Origin: Embiotoca jacksoni
Taxonomy: Eukaryota; Chordata; Actinopteri; Embiotocidae
NCBI GenBank assembly: GCA_022577435.1
Contig: JAKOON010000007.1
Location: 2,721,426 to 2,785,425 of the forward strand
Length of the DNA: 64,000 bases
Direction of reading: 5' to 3'
Position numbers and translations under genes: made by a program. Under the pieces are notes generated by a model, which saw only the letters and a program-made list of their open reading frames with translations, searched no databases and was not told the DNA's origin. Numbering within the stretch: the stretch's first letter is position 1; each line of letters starts with the position of its first letter. Below are positions 1 to 12,860 of the stretch, one piece after another.

Positions 1-1540
1 TTTAAAAGTTTCATGACCCAAAATACCAGCTTCCCTCCTTTTTATTCATTAAAACTTGTTTTATGCTCTGTGGCTGGTGTATGTCGTTTTTCTGATTGGA
101 TGCCAAAAGTTAAAGTGGGCGCATAAGCCGAAAGCAAGTTTTTGTGTTTTTTTTTTTTTTTCTGCTATGGTATTCACACCAAATGCTGTCATTATTTCTG
201 TCTGACCAAACCTTTGCCCTAAGCCTTTTACTTGTAAGGAGGAATGTCATTATAAAAGAGTAAAGTAAAACGTAAAAAAAAGAAAAACGGATCCAATTTA
301 GGACATTCCGATTGAATTTAAGGTCATAACCACACGTTTATGTACAGTAGTATTCTTGTACAATATGTCAGTGAGAATCATACAAGCTGCACATTAACAC
401 CAGTATAGATTACTGTAATTACTTCACCCACTAGTCAGAAGTAACAGCCTCTTTGTTAACCGGTAAAATCATTTTTTTTATTATTTTTTTAAAATCTCAT
501 TTACTCTTTTTTCCACACTATCACTGAAGTCCCACACCCACGCTGAGACCCAGAGTTACCTCGTGTTTGTCCACCTGTAAATCAGAGTACCGGTTCGAAG
601 TTATCAGCCGAGCTTAACAGGCTGTATTTATTGCCTGCGAGCGCAGCTACAGGTCCACAGGAATTCCATAGAATTACTGCAAGTATGACTTACTGCCTAT
701 TACTCTCCACGCAGACACACTTGCGAGTTCACACATGAAAGTATATGAATTTAGGTGAAGTCACACACGAGTCCATGCGGAGAGCCATTAATTTTTATAC
801 TGTTTACCATTCCTGCAAAAGCCTAATCAGTTGATTTACAGGCTCCCTCGGCCTGTATTTATTTCAGCATTCTTCTTTTATATTAGATTCAGGTTTCTGT
901 TATATACTTTGTTTTTATGGGCCAATTTAGAACCAGTGAGCTGCCCCCTGTTAATGCTTCAACATGCCGTTTTGCTTAGGTCCAAAGTCAAAAAGCTTGT
1001 TTTAATTTTGTTTTTTCTTTCCATTTTCATGATAGAAAAAACAATTGGTAATCTGTATTCTAAACAATCGTTGCTGCTTTTTGAGTCAGTACATTAGTTT
1101 AAATCTGAATGATGCAAAGAAAGATTGAACTGTTGATTGATGACTCACTAAGGTAAAAAAAAAAAAATTAAACAGCAAAAAAGGCAGAAAAATATTTTGG
1201 TTAAACTGGTGACTTGAAATTGCCGAACATTTGTGTTGGTTCTGTGGACAAAGTAACACTTTTATTGTAATCATATTCAAATTTCTCCTCAATTTTTGTC
1301 TTCCAAACTTAACTTTGAATTATTTAATTTGATATTGAAAAAACGTCTGCATGACTTCAGAGCAGATACCCAAGTAATACGCCTGTTTTCAGACCACAGT
1401 TTGTGTACGTTTTAAATTGGCTTTTGACTTCTCGAGTGAGCTATTCGACTCATTACTGCAAGTGAAATAAAAGTGCAACCGAGGCCCAAAATGTATTTAT
1501 TAATGGGAAAATGTCAACCTCAAACTTCATAAAGTCAGGG
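1..1540. other. Intergenic, no feature recognised
   Basis: AT-rich DNA with short T and A runs (for example 147-161 and 1155-1167). The open frames are under 90 codons, rich in Phe and Leu from T-rich sequence, and match nothing I know. No repeat family was recognised. Confidence 0.6.
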
Positions 1541-1928
1541 CGAAACATTGTTGAATCTGACAACAGTGGCGAGGAAATAATTAGGGGCTCTGCTTCTGAT
1601 CATAGTAGCTGTTCCGGCAGAGCAGCAGCTCTCCCGCTGCTACGGCTGCACCCCGTCACCCAGCGCTGTATACACAATCTGATTCCCACCAATTTACTGT
1701 TGTTGTTTTTCGACAAAAGAACTGAGATATCATTTTTTTGTTTCGCTTTTCTTAATATTTAAAGGCAAACTGTTGCTGTATGCTGACATCTAAAACTATA
1801 ACACTTGTTTTGTTAAAATTAATCATCACATATTTTTCTCTATTTTGTCGTATTGTTGAGAATATTAACAACACAAAGATACTCAGACATATTGCGACAT
1901 TACATTAGGGCCATATCGCTCACCCCTA
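1540..1928 (-). mobile_element. Decayed DNA-transposon remnant, hAT-like end
   Basis: The right edge (about 1910-1928) reads CATATCGCTCACCCCTA. On the minus strand this is TAGGGGTGAGCGATATG, like the TAGGGGTG-type terminal repeats of a common fish hAT group. No matching left terminus is visible. The 1553-1650 part is similar to 5050-5140, and in one frame both encode short acidic-Ser stretches (SDNSGEE; LDSDEEA), so they may be remnants of one transposase 5' region. The family name is a guess from the terminal motif. Confidence 0.45.
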
Positions 1929-1993
1929 CTCTTTTGTATTTTTTGCACTTAGTAATGCTGGAAACAAGAATGCTATGGTTTCTGATTGGCTCT

Positions 1994-1994
<1 letters not shown>

Positions 1995-2030
<36 letters not shown>
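1995..2030. repeat. (TAA)n microsatellite
   Basis: About twelve TAA/ATA units in a row. Confidence 0.95.
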
Positions 2031-2032
<2 letters not shown>

Positions 2033-2039
2033 CCGTGAT

Positions 2040-3230
2040 CCAGGTTTTACTCCCCAGTGTCTAGATTTTCCCTCTATTGAGCCCCAAAAGTATGAATGCA
2101 CCTGGAAGACTTACTGATTGTGTTTAAAAAACACACTAATGAGGATTACAAATCTGACATTATACTGAAACAACACACTATTGATATTTATTCAACAGGA
2201 ATCATAGTATGTAATGTTGGAAACAGTGACACCTCTCTTCATTCATTTGCTTTAAAACTCCTTTATGAAGAGAAATTCAGTAAATTGTATGTGTGTGGCA
2301 CTGAAGGCTTTTCATTAACTCTGACACTCTTTGTACTAGAAAACATGATTTTTTTTTTTTTTTTAGACTGTCGGCAACATGAATCCTTTCTAAATGAAGT
2401 CCGTTCTGTAAAGAAAGGTTAGAACAGACACTCAAACATATTGCCTTTCATTACTTTATTAAAAGGTGTGACTTTGCAGCCTGTGTTGGCTATATCCTCA
2501 TTTTCTCACCCTCATGAAAAGCTTTTTATTAAGCTCAACAACTTGTTTCCTTCCTTCCTTTTATTAAAAACCTTCTTTCATAATCAACTCTGAGGGTGTT
2601 TTGTAGGATTTCACACCCAAAAGTGATGAAATGAGCATGATAGTATAGTCAAATGTCCAAAGCATGATGGAAGTTCTGTTCAGAAGAGTTAATGTTCCTT
2701 CCCGTTATATATTTTTCAATGATGTTTTATAATATCATGTTATTTAGTGCAAAGTAAACACCTGGGCTTGAATAGTGGGAGCAGCTACAATGTAGCATTG
2801 CCAGGAATAGGTATTTTTCTACCAAAAATATCACTTTTAACTGATTTTACAGAAAGTGCGACATGATGTTCTTTATTTTTTTTTTTACACATTTATGTAC
2901 CTAAAATTTTCCACTATTGTGTCTTTCCAAACACTTTATATATGTTTTTTTTGTTGTTTTTTTCATTTTCAAGAATAAATCATGATAAATTCAAATGTTT
3001 TTGCTTTTAAAAAAGTTAAGAGGTCCTTCTGATATGTTACCCTTGCCCACATACTATTACTGGCATTCATGGTTTGGACAGTATATATACAATATTTTAT
3101 AAATAAGTGCTTCCTACTTTTTCCTGTTACAGCATGTTGTCCTGTTTCCTGTTTTTGTGCACGCAATAATACAAACAAACTAACCAATCAAGGCAGCGGA
3201 AGACCAAATTAGCTCACACTAAAACTGATA
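2040..3230. other. Intergenic, no feature recognised
   Basis: AT-rich sequence with T runs at 2349-2364 and 2876-2885. One 108-codon frame (2096-2422) is broken up by T runs in translation and has no domain. Nothing else was seen. Confidence 0.55.
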
Positions 3231-3239
3231 TACATTTCT

Positions 3240-3480
3240 TTCGGTGGGTTTTTCTTTAGGTGGCTAAATTATGCTATATTGCTAACCCTATCTAAAGCAG
3301 TACTTTGCTTGGCTTCTATGCCGGTACATCTGCCTTCTTCTCCAAACTTTGGACGAGTCGACGCCCGTTTACTGCAAGTAATACTCATAAATAGGGTTGT
3401 ATGAGGTACTTATCCATAGACAAGCAATCCAAGCTATCCCTTTGTTGTTATCTTTAAAAATGGAACGAAACACAGACAAA
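3240..3480 (+). repeat. Dispersed teleost repeat copy
   Basis: The stretch holds TTCTATGCCGGTACATCTGC, TTCTCCAAACTTTGGACG, GTTTACTGCAAGTAATACTC and GTTGTATGAGGTACTTATCC in order. I recognise this series from a repeat spread through many fish genomes, often in introns. I do not know its formal class. Confidence 0.55.
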
Positions 3481-4005
3481 TGGACAGTTGTTGTTGTCGT
3501 TGTCGTATGTCGCACGGAAGAGATGTCACTTCAATGTCTCTATTAGCTGTGTGAATGAAAGTGGAAAAAGGTTCTCGAGGGATTTCCCCAGTGGGGAGTT
3601 CCTCCAAAGGACTCCCAAGAAGTGTTCAGTCCGAAAGCACCTTATGTTTAAATGTAATGTTTGGGTATGTACACACCCGGCCGTGTAGTGTCAGGTTAGT
3701 TACTGGCTGTTAGTATCTCAGCATCATGGAACATAGTCGTTGCAACCCATTCTCTTTCCCCAGGTTTGTTTACTTCTTATCTACTGCATATGAAAGCGTC
3801 CTTTATGTTGGCGAGTCAGAAAACAACCCATGAGTGATATGACGCTGCATGGCCCTGATCTTTTATTTTATTTTGTCTCATCTGTACACAATCACATACT
3901 CAAACACACACACACAAAAACAAATGTGCTCACTTTCTCCCATCGGTCTTGCTTGTAAACACACAGAACCCTATTCAGTGGTGAGATGAAGATCTCTTGT
4001 CTGAT

Positions 4006-4178
4006 TTAATCCTTATTCTCTCGGAGATCAGCTTCCTTAACGCCACACCTCTCACAATAGAACTTCTGTCTGTGCCCACCATGGGCCATCACTACAGCGA
4101 TAGTTGCCAAGCAACAATCAAAACATCCTGTTTCTCTGATGGCACGTGTAGTGATCCCTGAGACACGGTAGCATGCAT
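4006..4178 (-). CDS. Possible minus-strand terminal exon, unidentified (weak)
   Basis: On the minus strand a TGTGTTTGTGCAG acceptor-like site precedes an open segment of 56 residues plus stop. The segment contains GCFDCC and FYCERCG, which could be metal-binding or disulphide cysteines. Two overlapping AATAAA hexamers on the minus strand (plus-strand 3862-3872) lie about 140 bp beyond the stop, where a poly(A) signal would be expected. I do not recognise the protein, see no upstream exon, and a chance frame of this length is common. The plus strand also has an RFX-like palindrome here (GTTGCCAAGCAAC, 4103-4115), so a regulatory reading is equally possible. Confidence 0.22.
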
Positions 4179-4670
4179 CTGCACAAACACAAACACATAT
4201 TGTGGATGCATGTAGACAAAAAGTGAAAAAAAAAAAGGCCGCACAAATGCTCCAAACGGGGGATCCAGAGAGAATTCTATTGAAATTAGTTAGACCACCA
4301 GCTGGTTGTTTTGAACTCCTGTAACAGAGAGAAGACTTTGCATGGCAGTTTAAGCACATACATTAAGAAAAGGATAATCATAGAATATTTACAGTAAAAC
4401 AACAATATGACTGAGTGAAGTGATTAATAGAGCTGCTGCTTGTGAGGAGCTGTTTTAGGTTTCCAGCGTGGGTTAGCAATTACTACCTGCCACCCGGCAG
4501 TGGAGGTGATGTGCAGTTAAAAGTTTTATTTGCTCAACCTACCAGCCACAGCGGCAGGTGAATAAAAGTAGCATATACAAACAGATAGTCCAATTGTGAT
4601 AGAGAGACTTGTGTCATTGCCCAACTCGGAGTCAGTGTTTCACCTACATTGTCTTCAGCGTGACCCGTTT

Positions 4671-4685
4671 CCCCCCCCCCCCCCC
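4671..4685. repeat. C15 homopolymer
   Basis: Fifteen C in a row, then TCCCACC. Confidence 0.95.
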
Positions 4686-5039
4686 TCCCACCAATATAAA
4701 TCAAATAATACACTTTATTTCCATAATTTCTGTGCACCCGTTTCTATTCAGGTCTGCGTGAGAGTTTCATCTATGGTCGCGTAACCGATCCTGTGCTGGT
4801 CTCCCGTTCTCTTTCACAAAGGGCTGCACATCGAGAGAGAGACACGGCAAAAGTAAAAACTTATTTCCCAAGATTATTTCATTACAGAATAAATGTCAAC
4901 TGACCAGACAGTGCAACCCAGTAGTACCTGAGTGTAAGTTTCACGCTTTCAAAACGTGTAACTGACACACCCAGACAGCGCATAGCGTGGCTATTTCACA
5001 TTTTCCTGTATTGGATCAGCGCGTCCATTTCCCCTTTTG

Positions 5040-5145
5040 CTGTGATACCGGGTTGGACAGTGACGAGGAAGCAATTGGAAGCTCTGCTGCTACTCATGCT
5101 GGCCGTTCTGGCCAAAGTACAAGTTGCTCTCCTGCTGATTGAGCT
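5040..5145 (+). mobile_element. Second copy of the 1553-1650 remnant
   Basis: The core GACAGTGACGAGGAAGCAAT, then GCTCTGCTGCTACTCATG and CTCTCCTGCTG, aligns with GACAGTGGCGAGGAAATAAT, GCTCTGCTTCTGATCATA and CTCCCGCTGCT in the other copy, at roughly 75 % identity. One frame reads LDSDEEAIGSSAATH before a stop. It is too short to classify. Confidence 0.4.
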
Positions 5146-5149
5146 GTGT

Positions 5150-6770
5150 ACGGTTCATGTGTCTGACAGTTTACCTTGAGAGTTTAAATATTTACCTTTT
5201 AAGAAATAAAATAGCCTATTTATCCCCAAAAAAGATTATTTCGACAACATTATTGATCCTTTTCTATTATATTTCACATCCACAGCCACAGTGGCAAGCC
5301 GACAAAAACACGTTTCATTTCCAACCCTGCTTCCAGTAAAGATTTTCTTCTTTGTTTCTTTTCTGGAACGACTTTTTAGTCAATGCTCCTAAGTATATAG
5401 GATGAGCAGCCAAAGCGTATCTGGTTCTAATAGAAAAAAAAAAGAAGAAGTAATTTAAGGGACAAGCCTGCAGACATACACACTTACATATAAATATCAA
5501 CTATGGCTCCACTCATTACTTATGGTAAGAAGCTACATTGCTGATAGCAAAAAGAAGCCAAAGATTACACTTAAATCAATTCATCTTATGAATTATAAAT
5601 CCTTTTTAGGCAATTAGGCAATTGCACCACAATGTTTTTCTCCGAGCTGCAAAGACAAAGTGCCCTGAACGAACCACAGCTCTACATTAAACAAGGGTGC
5701 TGTCATACCTCTCGTGGTTGAAAATAGGCTTGTTAGGCATTTTAGAGAAAAAAGAAACAACAGTGCAAGCGTTTGAACACAGCACATTGTTGCACAGTTG
5801 TCAAAGTGCATTAATGTACTGTTAATTGGTTTCAAAAGGCAAACAGCCTTTTGGGCGACACACACCGATGACCCCGACAGATGCATGTGTCAGACTGATG
5901 GGGACAAAGAAACCTGCACTCATACTGATAACGTATACTTGCAAGCTCGAAGCGCCCACACACATCCTCGTGTTTGTTGTCGTCTCCATGGCTACTGCTT
6001 TTTGATCCTGAATGCAGCATCTCTGTTTACACCTATGACTGAAGATTATTAGATTAGTGTTCGAGACACACGATAGATTTTTCTCACAGTCTTATGTGAC
6101 TGAGCTGTTAGCATTTTATCTAATTGGGTATTACACCTGATTTATTTTCATGAGAACGAAGGATGCTGTTTGATAGGGAGCAGCGTGCTCACAAACACCA
6201 GCGGCAGAAGCATTGGCAGCTTGATCCTGTGGATTTAGACACGCCTCACCTTCACCCTCCTCGTTCAAAACTTTCAACCTTAAATCAAATCCCTCTTTGA
6301 TGTTAGATGCTGCAACCTTATCGCGTTCAGACTGGAAACATATCAAACTGCGAAGGAAAAATCGCTGTTAAAATTTAAACCTTATATAATATCACACAAT
6401 TGCTTCTTATTCCTTTGGTTTAGTTTAGATGTTGTTTCTAAGACTTCCCCCCCCTCTACCAAGTATAAACTATTGTAGTAAACAGTGTCACATTTCTCAT
6501 TATTTGAGAATATGTAACACACACAGCGGGAGAACATGAACTAACCTGTTTGTGTGCTGTAGGTACAACCAAGTGCCCACAAGACAGTTAAGACCAAAAG
6601 TTTGCCATTGTGGAGCGTCATTGACCTCCCACTGTGATGCATTCCTGTTCAATGCTGTCTTCTCCTTGTTTAGTGTTACTACCGACTGACATACCTGAAT
6701 CCTCTGAGGAAACTATTACTCAAGTTTATGGTGGAAATTACACTCCGTACACTTCACAAGTTCATGCCTT
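5150..6770. other. Intergenic, no feature recognised
   Basis: Mixed AT-rich DNA. Open frames are below 95 codons and have no domains. No repeat termini were seen. Confidence 0.55.
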
Positions 6771-6774
6771 TCTT

Positions 6775-6892
6775 TGTATCACCTGAATTCTTCTCCCTTC
6801 ACTCCTTTTTCTCACTCTTCTCTCCTCTTCCTTCTCTTCCTTCCTTGAGTTTTTTTAATTGTATTTATCTTTTATCTATTCCCACGCTTCTT

Positions 6893-6963
<71 letters not shown>
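6775..6963. repeat. Pyrimidine-rich tract followed by (TA)n microsatellite
   Basis: A 120-bp CT-rich tract leads into about thirty TA units at 6899-6963. The apparent IYIYIY frames here are artefacts of the TA array. Confidence 0.95.
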
Positions 6964-6999
6964 CTGCTACCTCATTGTGCAGTTATTGTTTTTGACATT

Positions 7000-7460
7000 G
7001 TTGCTACTCATTCAGTCATTCTGATGAGCTTTCTGTGTTTTGTGTCTCTACTGTGTGCACAAGGGGGTTATTTATCCTGTATTACTGATACTACATCATT
7101 CACTTTTGTTTGCACATTTGTAATATTCCATGCAGTCATGTGGCTGCTTTGATTATGTTGGAATATGTTCTTTTCTTTATTAAATTAATTTATTCTCTTT
7201 CTCTTACTTGTCAACTTGTGCTGCTTCATTAGACCTCAGAGAGAATGTTGTTGTGGCATTTCTGGCAGTTGTGCAATTAAACTGGTTCATAATGTGCATT
7301 TTAACAGAGAGAAACTTCATGAACCATTTGTTTATATTACCTCAACTCTGACAAAGCATGAAGTTGGCCTGCAAGACTTCCCTAACTAATTAGACTAAAT
7401 GTTACCCTCGGTGCAACATTTTTGGATTAGCATAGCCTTCAAGGAAAAACTATGACATAT
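7000..7460. other. Intergenic; possible conserved non-coding block at 7225-7410
   Basis: No gene or repeat was seen. 7225-7410 is complex, unrepetitive AT-rich sequence with TTTATATTACC and CTAACTAATTAGAC. This resembles homeodomain-site-rich enhancers, but nothing here proves it. Confidence 0.3.
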
Positions 7461-7614
7461 GCTGGGATTTATGTTTTTTTCTGTTTCTCTAATTGAGAGT
7501 AAATCTGGCCAAACTCTTTTAACGTGTATCCACCCTGCATCTTGAACTCTTGAGTGCCTACATCTGGGTGTAATCTGTTATTTTTTCTTTGATGGTGATA
7601 ATCAGTGGAAAGCA

Positions 7615-7760
7615 ATGGGACCAGAGAGAAAGAAAGTGAGAGTGCGAGCGGAACATGACAGAGAGAGTGAAGTAGAGAGTAGACAGTTGAGAGAGGGCAA
7701 AAGAAGGGAAACAACTGTTCAAAAAGGTATGGAGAGAAATACAAAGGAAACACACTGATT
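7615..7760. repeat. Purine-rich tract
   Basis: GAGA/AAAG-rich imperfect tract, about 85 % purine on the plus strand. One of many in the window. Confidence 0.8.
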
Positions 7761-8582
7761 GAGAGGATTTCAAAAGAATGTTTTTATGTTCCAATTCAGC
7801 TCCTGCGGACTCTTTGAGATTGGCTTTGTGTTGATTATTGTGATTTGTATTCTTTATTTCTGTTTCGTGGGCAGTCCATGCACATGCACTCCAGCAAAAA
7901 AAATATCTACGCAGGCAGGTTGATAGAACGAGAGAAAGAAGGAAGGGAAATGAGCTCATGTGTTACACTAATTCCTTTGCCTCTACATCAGTTAGGTAAC
8001 AATATCTGAAACAAGTCTTATTTTGTCTTTGATGGCAGTGATCTGTCCCACCCGATGAAAACACAGAGAAAAAAGTAAATGGAACAGGAAAAGAGAAAGA
8101 AAACATGTAAAATGAACTGCTGATTATAGATGTAATTTGAATATACAACATATGGCACGCGAGCAGGTCCCCTTTTTTTATGCACCGGCAGCTGCTCATA
8201 CATTTAATCATTTCATGTTTCTCCTGTTTCATGTTAAATTATGCACATTTTGTAATGCATTCACATGCTTATCACCCACAAACACACACGAGCACACAAA
8301 TCAATTCCCCAGCCCTCCATCTATTCTCTCAGTCTGTTCAGTGTTCCTTTCTTTTAATGGAGTGTACACGTATGGACCCTTTTGTCCTCTCTTTATAGAA
8401 TTTGTTTATAAAAACCTACTGAAAGCAAATAAATCCTGCTGCATCGTCTGCACCCCTCCTGTCCAATTGCTCTGGGCATATCAACGATCACAAGCTAGAT
8501 TGTGTTTTATTGAACTTTATGTAAATAACCAACCTCCCACCGACTTTGAAAAGCAGCATTTTTGTATTTTAGTGGCTAATGA

Positions 8583-8712
8583 GGAAAAACTACCAGCCCG
8601 ATTTTCATAAAACTGGGTGGAAGGGTGTAATATGAAACGAGGAAGAACCCATTCAATTTTGGAGCAGATTCAAATCATGGTGCATGTCCACGAAATATTT
8701 TTCATCTTTATA
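8583..8712 (+). repeat. Dispersed vertebrate repeat fragment
   Basis: CCGATTTTCATAAAACTGGG, TGGAAGGGTG, GGAAGAACCCATTCAATTTT and GGAGCAGATTCAAATCATGG follow in order. I recognise this series, with GGAAGAACCCATTAA followed by TTTGG-GCAGATCC-AAT, as a widespread fish repeat. The formal class is not known to me. Confidence 0.6.
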
Positions 8713-8719
8713 AACTTTG

Positions 8720-11700
8720 CACAACAGGACTTCAAAATGCCAAACATATTAAAATCCAGCGAGTAGTAGTGAAGTTCAATGGTGACAAAACAGGCCATTT
8801 TAGATGACTGTGTCTTACAATCCACATTCATGGGTACCAGTAATCGTCTCGGCTACACACAAACTTGCTTAAAATTAATACAGCAACCAATCTTTATGGG
8901 GCATTCAGTGACAGTCGTTTCATAGGGGAGAACTGGAACCTGTACAATTGTAAATATATCCAGACATATTTACTATTGATTGGTTGCCGACTTGCATACC
9001 ATAGAAGAGTTGATTACTGGGGAGGACTTGTCTTGTGAAGAACACAGCTTGTGATCCATAGAAAATTAATTGGGACATTGTACCACATTAAGGGGGTCTT
9101 CAGTGCGTTCGACATGTGAAATTAATTTGGGATTTTTTTTTCCTGGGGTTTTTGGATTTGGACTAAGTTTACATACCGAGACTGTAACGGATATTGCATT
9201 AACAAAGACCACAGCATTTATGTATACAAATTACCTTATTGGAATGATGGGTAGGATCGTGATGAGGGTTTGGGGATCGAGGGGTGTAAGACAAATGAGA
9301 ATTAGAGAATTATTGGGAGGTTAGAACTGTTGGATGCTGGAGGAATCCTGGGAGAGACTCGGTTAAGGATCAATAAGCTTCTGTTTAAATATTGCCCTGT
9401 TGTTTTTAATTGAGAAAAAGAAATAGAGACAGAGTCTGGGGGGAAAGGTTGTGACAACTGAGACAAATGGGACAGAAAGGTGTTAGACACCCTTACAGTA
9501 TGTAGTCCAGCGCAGGAAATTGAATTAGGGCAAGGTGTGGTCTTGTTCCTGAACTTAAGTTACAATAACTTCGTAAAGTGAAAGATGATCAACAAAGTTT
9601 AACTGGGTGCTGTTATTGTGACCATGTTAACCTTACTGTAACCCAACTTACAACTGTCACCACTTCATCATACCATATGATGCCAATTTACCAACCCCGT
9701 AGTCCATATGTTTTTTAATAAAGGGAAAAAAGAAGCAAAATTCCCACATAAACTTTTTATTTCAATAAAGAAAATGATCTCGGTGAAAAACCCTACTTTC
9801 TTTTTTAGACCGACTGGATTTTTCCTAATCCATTCCTAAATCAGTTTTTTAACCCCCCTTACTATTTTGGGAGCGGACAGGGAATCTCTTTAAAGTACTA
9901 AATGTGTTAATCTCTTATCCAGACCTACCGCAAACAAATTCAGCAATTACGTGTTTCCAAGTGATAAGAAAAGTTACTCGAAGTTTTAATAACTGCATGT
10001 TCTCTACCACCTGATCCACAGACAGAGATGCCGGGCAGCTGTAACTTCTGCAAATATGTTGGGTGTAAACTAATCTCTAATACCTGTGAGTGATACTGTA
10101 AATCCATTGGCTGGGTGGTCATGAAACTCCCTTTAGGAGATATCACATATTTGATAAATGTGGCTATAATCCTGCTTTGGGTCGAGTTATTCATCATCTC
10201 AACACCTCCTTTACATTATTTTAAATTTAAAAGATTGAATGGTCTCTTGTTGTATACTAATCCTTTATGTGTCTGTCTTTCCCTGTTCTCAGTCATCTTT
10301 CTGGATGTACATGCACTACAAAGTCTCTTATAATACCATTTTTCAACTATCTTGTTTTCCTCGTTGGCTTGCTTTTTCACTCTATTATGTGTGTAACGCT
10401 GCCAATCAGATTACAGGCTGCGGAGGGAGGTACCACCATTAATGATTCCTGTGATGTTTTGCACAGCTTCTGGTGGAATGTACTGAGCAGGCCCATTTTA
10501 TTGAATGGACCAACAGGTAATGACAATGTAATGCTTAATGGCCATGGCAGGAGCAGGCAGAACGTTTCCTGCAAGCTGATTATTTCCATTTTTGACTACT
10601 TCTGGTGCTTTCATTGTACTTTCAGACTTAGACATATGAGGACCGATATTGAGTTAAACATTGGACTGTTAGAGTCTCAGCGGAGTCATTTGGTTTGAGA
10701 TCTCTTTAATCAGACTTTGTTTTGGTTGAAACAATATGTTCCTGGGCTCTTAAGTCTTTTAGAGATTGTTGATATGGAAGATGCACTAAAAATCTGCCTC
10801 TCAAAGTGAGTATCTTTTGTCTTGAAATAATCATTTAAAACTTGGGCACAAACAAGCAGTGCCAATCTTTTTGTCCATTCCTACATAATCAGGTCGGTTT
10901 TGGAGGATACAAGTTCTGATAGCAGTGAAATAATCCTTCACCCTCTCTCAGATAATCTGCCTAGCTTTCCACGACGCAAAACAGTCACCAGATCTGCGGA
11001 GTGGCCCCATTGCCTTTGTCTGGATGTTTTTCCCATTTCATGTGATTTTGGCATCACTGAGGCCACATGGTAACAGCCACTCCACCAGTGCCATGCAATG
11101 ATCCTGTTTCTTTATCCCAATTTATTTATCAATGACTTTAGCCAAACTTAAGGCCTTTAAAGGTTTTTTTTTTTTTTTTCAATTATTGTTTGAAGTAAGG
11201 ACCTCGTGAAGTCCTTTAAGGCCTAAATTGTGACGAAGGACAATCAAAAAATAAACTTGACGACTGAATTGAGAAACTTTGCAAGACACTCAGACTTCTC
11301 GCTGCCATGATGACTGACACAAATCGGTCCCTAATACAATTTGGATTTGAAGTAAATATGTATTTGAGTTACAGTTTAGGCAGAAATCATCATATAAGTA
11401 AACGCATCAGATGAGAGTGTGGAGGGAAATGTGTTTGTTGTGTGCTTTACATGAAAATGAGCGCGCAGCATTGTGTGTGCACGGTGTTTGACTTTTCATC
11501 ATTTCAAATGGATGCAAAGCAGAAACATTCCCTTCCTACGTGGTCTATATCACTTAGCACACAGAGAATTAGGCACAACTTCATACATTACGTGCGAGTG
11601 CCCGCGTGTGTTTGTTGGCTAAATATGTTTCTGCATCTGTGTTTTTGTTTGTGTTTGCATATATTAGATGTGTTAATGTGTATGCCTGCATTGTGGAGGT

Positions 11701-12860
11701 CTTAGCCCATTTGTGTGTATTTGAATCAAAGCCTGAACTTTCAAAAACGTTCAAAAAGATACAGCGTGTTGATAAAGCTTTGAAATCACCGCATTTTTAA
11801 ATAACTTCAGCTATGATGGAAACATTATTCGTCTTCCAGACATCAGTGCGCGTTAAATCTTTCTCTGGGAGAGGCGGGCAGAGGAGCCATTCTTTTTAAA
11901 AACATTTTCCTGTACAAATGTTATGACAACCACATCATTTTTCACATATTTTTAATACCGCAAATATTCTCTCTGAGGGGAGATAATCAGTTGGTCTGAG
12001 TTTTTGATTAAGCGGCAACATTTACAACAGCTTTGACCTTTCTCGCTGTAGTACCTTCACCTTTACTATTCCAAGTCCTCCCTGTTTTTCACCTCAATCT
12101 CCTCAATAAGTCACTCCTTCATTTTATTCATCCTTTAATCGCTGTTTTACATCTTTGCCTCCATCTTCTCCACTTTCTCTCAACTCTCTTCTTCATTTCT
12201 TCCATCTAATGGCCTCATTTCTCTGCTAACTTCTATGTTTGTGTATTTGCCTGGCTCTACTTTTATTCTCCGTCCTCTTCTTGTAATTCAAATTTTTGAC
12301 CCGTCCATTCCCTCCCCCTTCTACCCGCACTTTTCCTCTTGTAAAATCATAAAACTACAATTATTTGTTCTTTACTGCAGGCCTCAGGCAGCTCAAATCA
12401 AGGAGACAGAAACAGAAAGGGGGGTGGGGGCGGTGGAGAGACGAAGGGTAAACATACCCGGAGAAAGTCGGAGAAAGAAACTTTCAGAGAGACAAATGTG
12501 TAGGTGAAATGGAGAAGAAGGAGAAGATGATATGAAGATGAAGTAGAAACTAGAGAAACATGGAAAAACAGAGAGAAATGAGCATTGCTAACACAGATGG
12601 GAAGGTAATTTCTCTGGGGATAAGGGAACGCAATCCACTGGTTACCAAAGTACAGATATTGAGTGAAAGGAGATTAATTGTAGAGAAAAATGTCTAATTG
12701 AGAGAGACATGAAATTCAACGAACACAGAAAGATATACAAGTGAAACAAAAGACAAAAATTGAGAAAGAAACCGACAGAGATGGAACAAAAGAAACAAAT
12801 CAAAAGAGTGAAAAGTGAAAGTCTCTTTTTGATCCTTCCCAGGCTGCGGCGAACCTCCGT
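8720..12860. other. Intergenic; no gene, one possible conserved block
   Basis: No coding or mobile feature was recognised. 10430-10660 is unrepetitive sequence with TGACAATGTAATGCTTAATGG and looks like a candidate conserved element. 12400-12800 is a purine-rich tract (GAGAAAGAAAC-type). The 143-codon frame at 10267-10698 has no domain and lacks coding character. Confidence 0.4.

Noticed and set aside
8137..8610. 157-codon frame
   Set aside because: No domain, biased amino acids, and it runs into a dispersed repeat; overlaps another frame.
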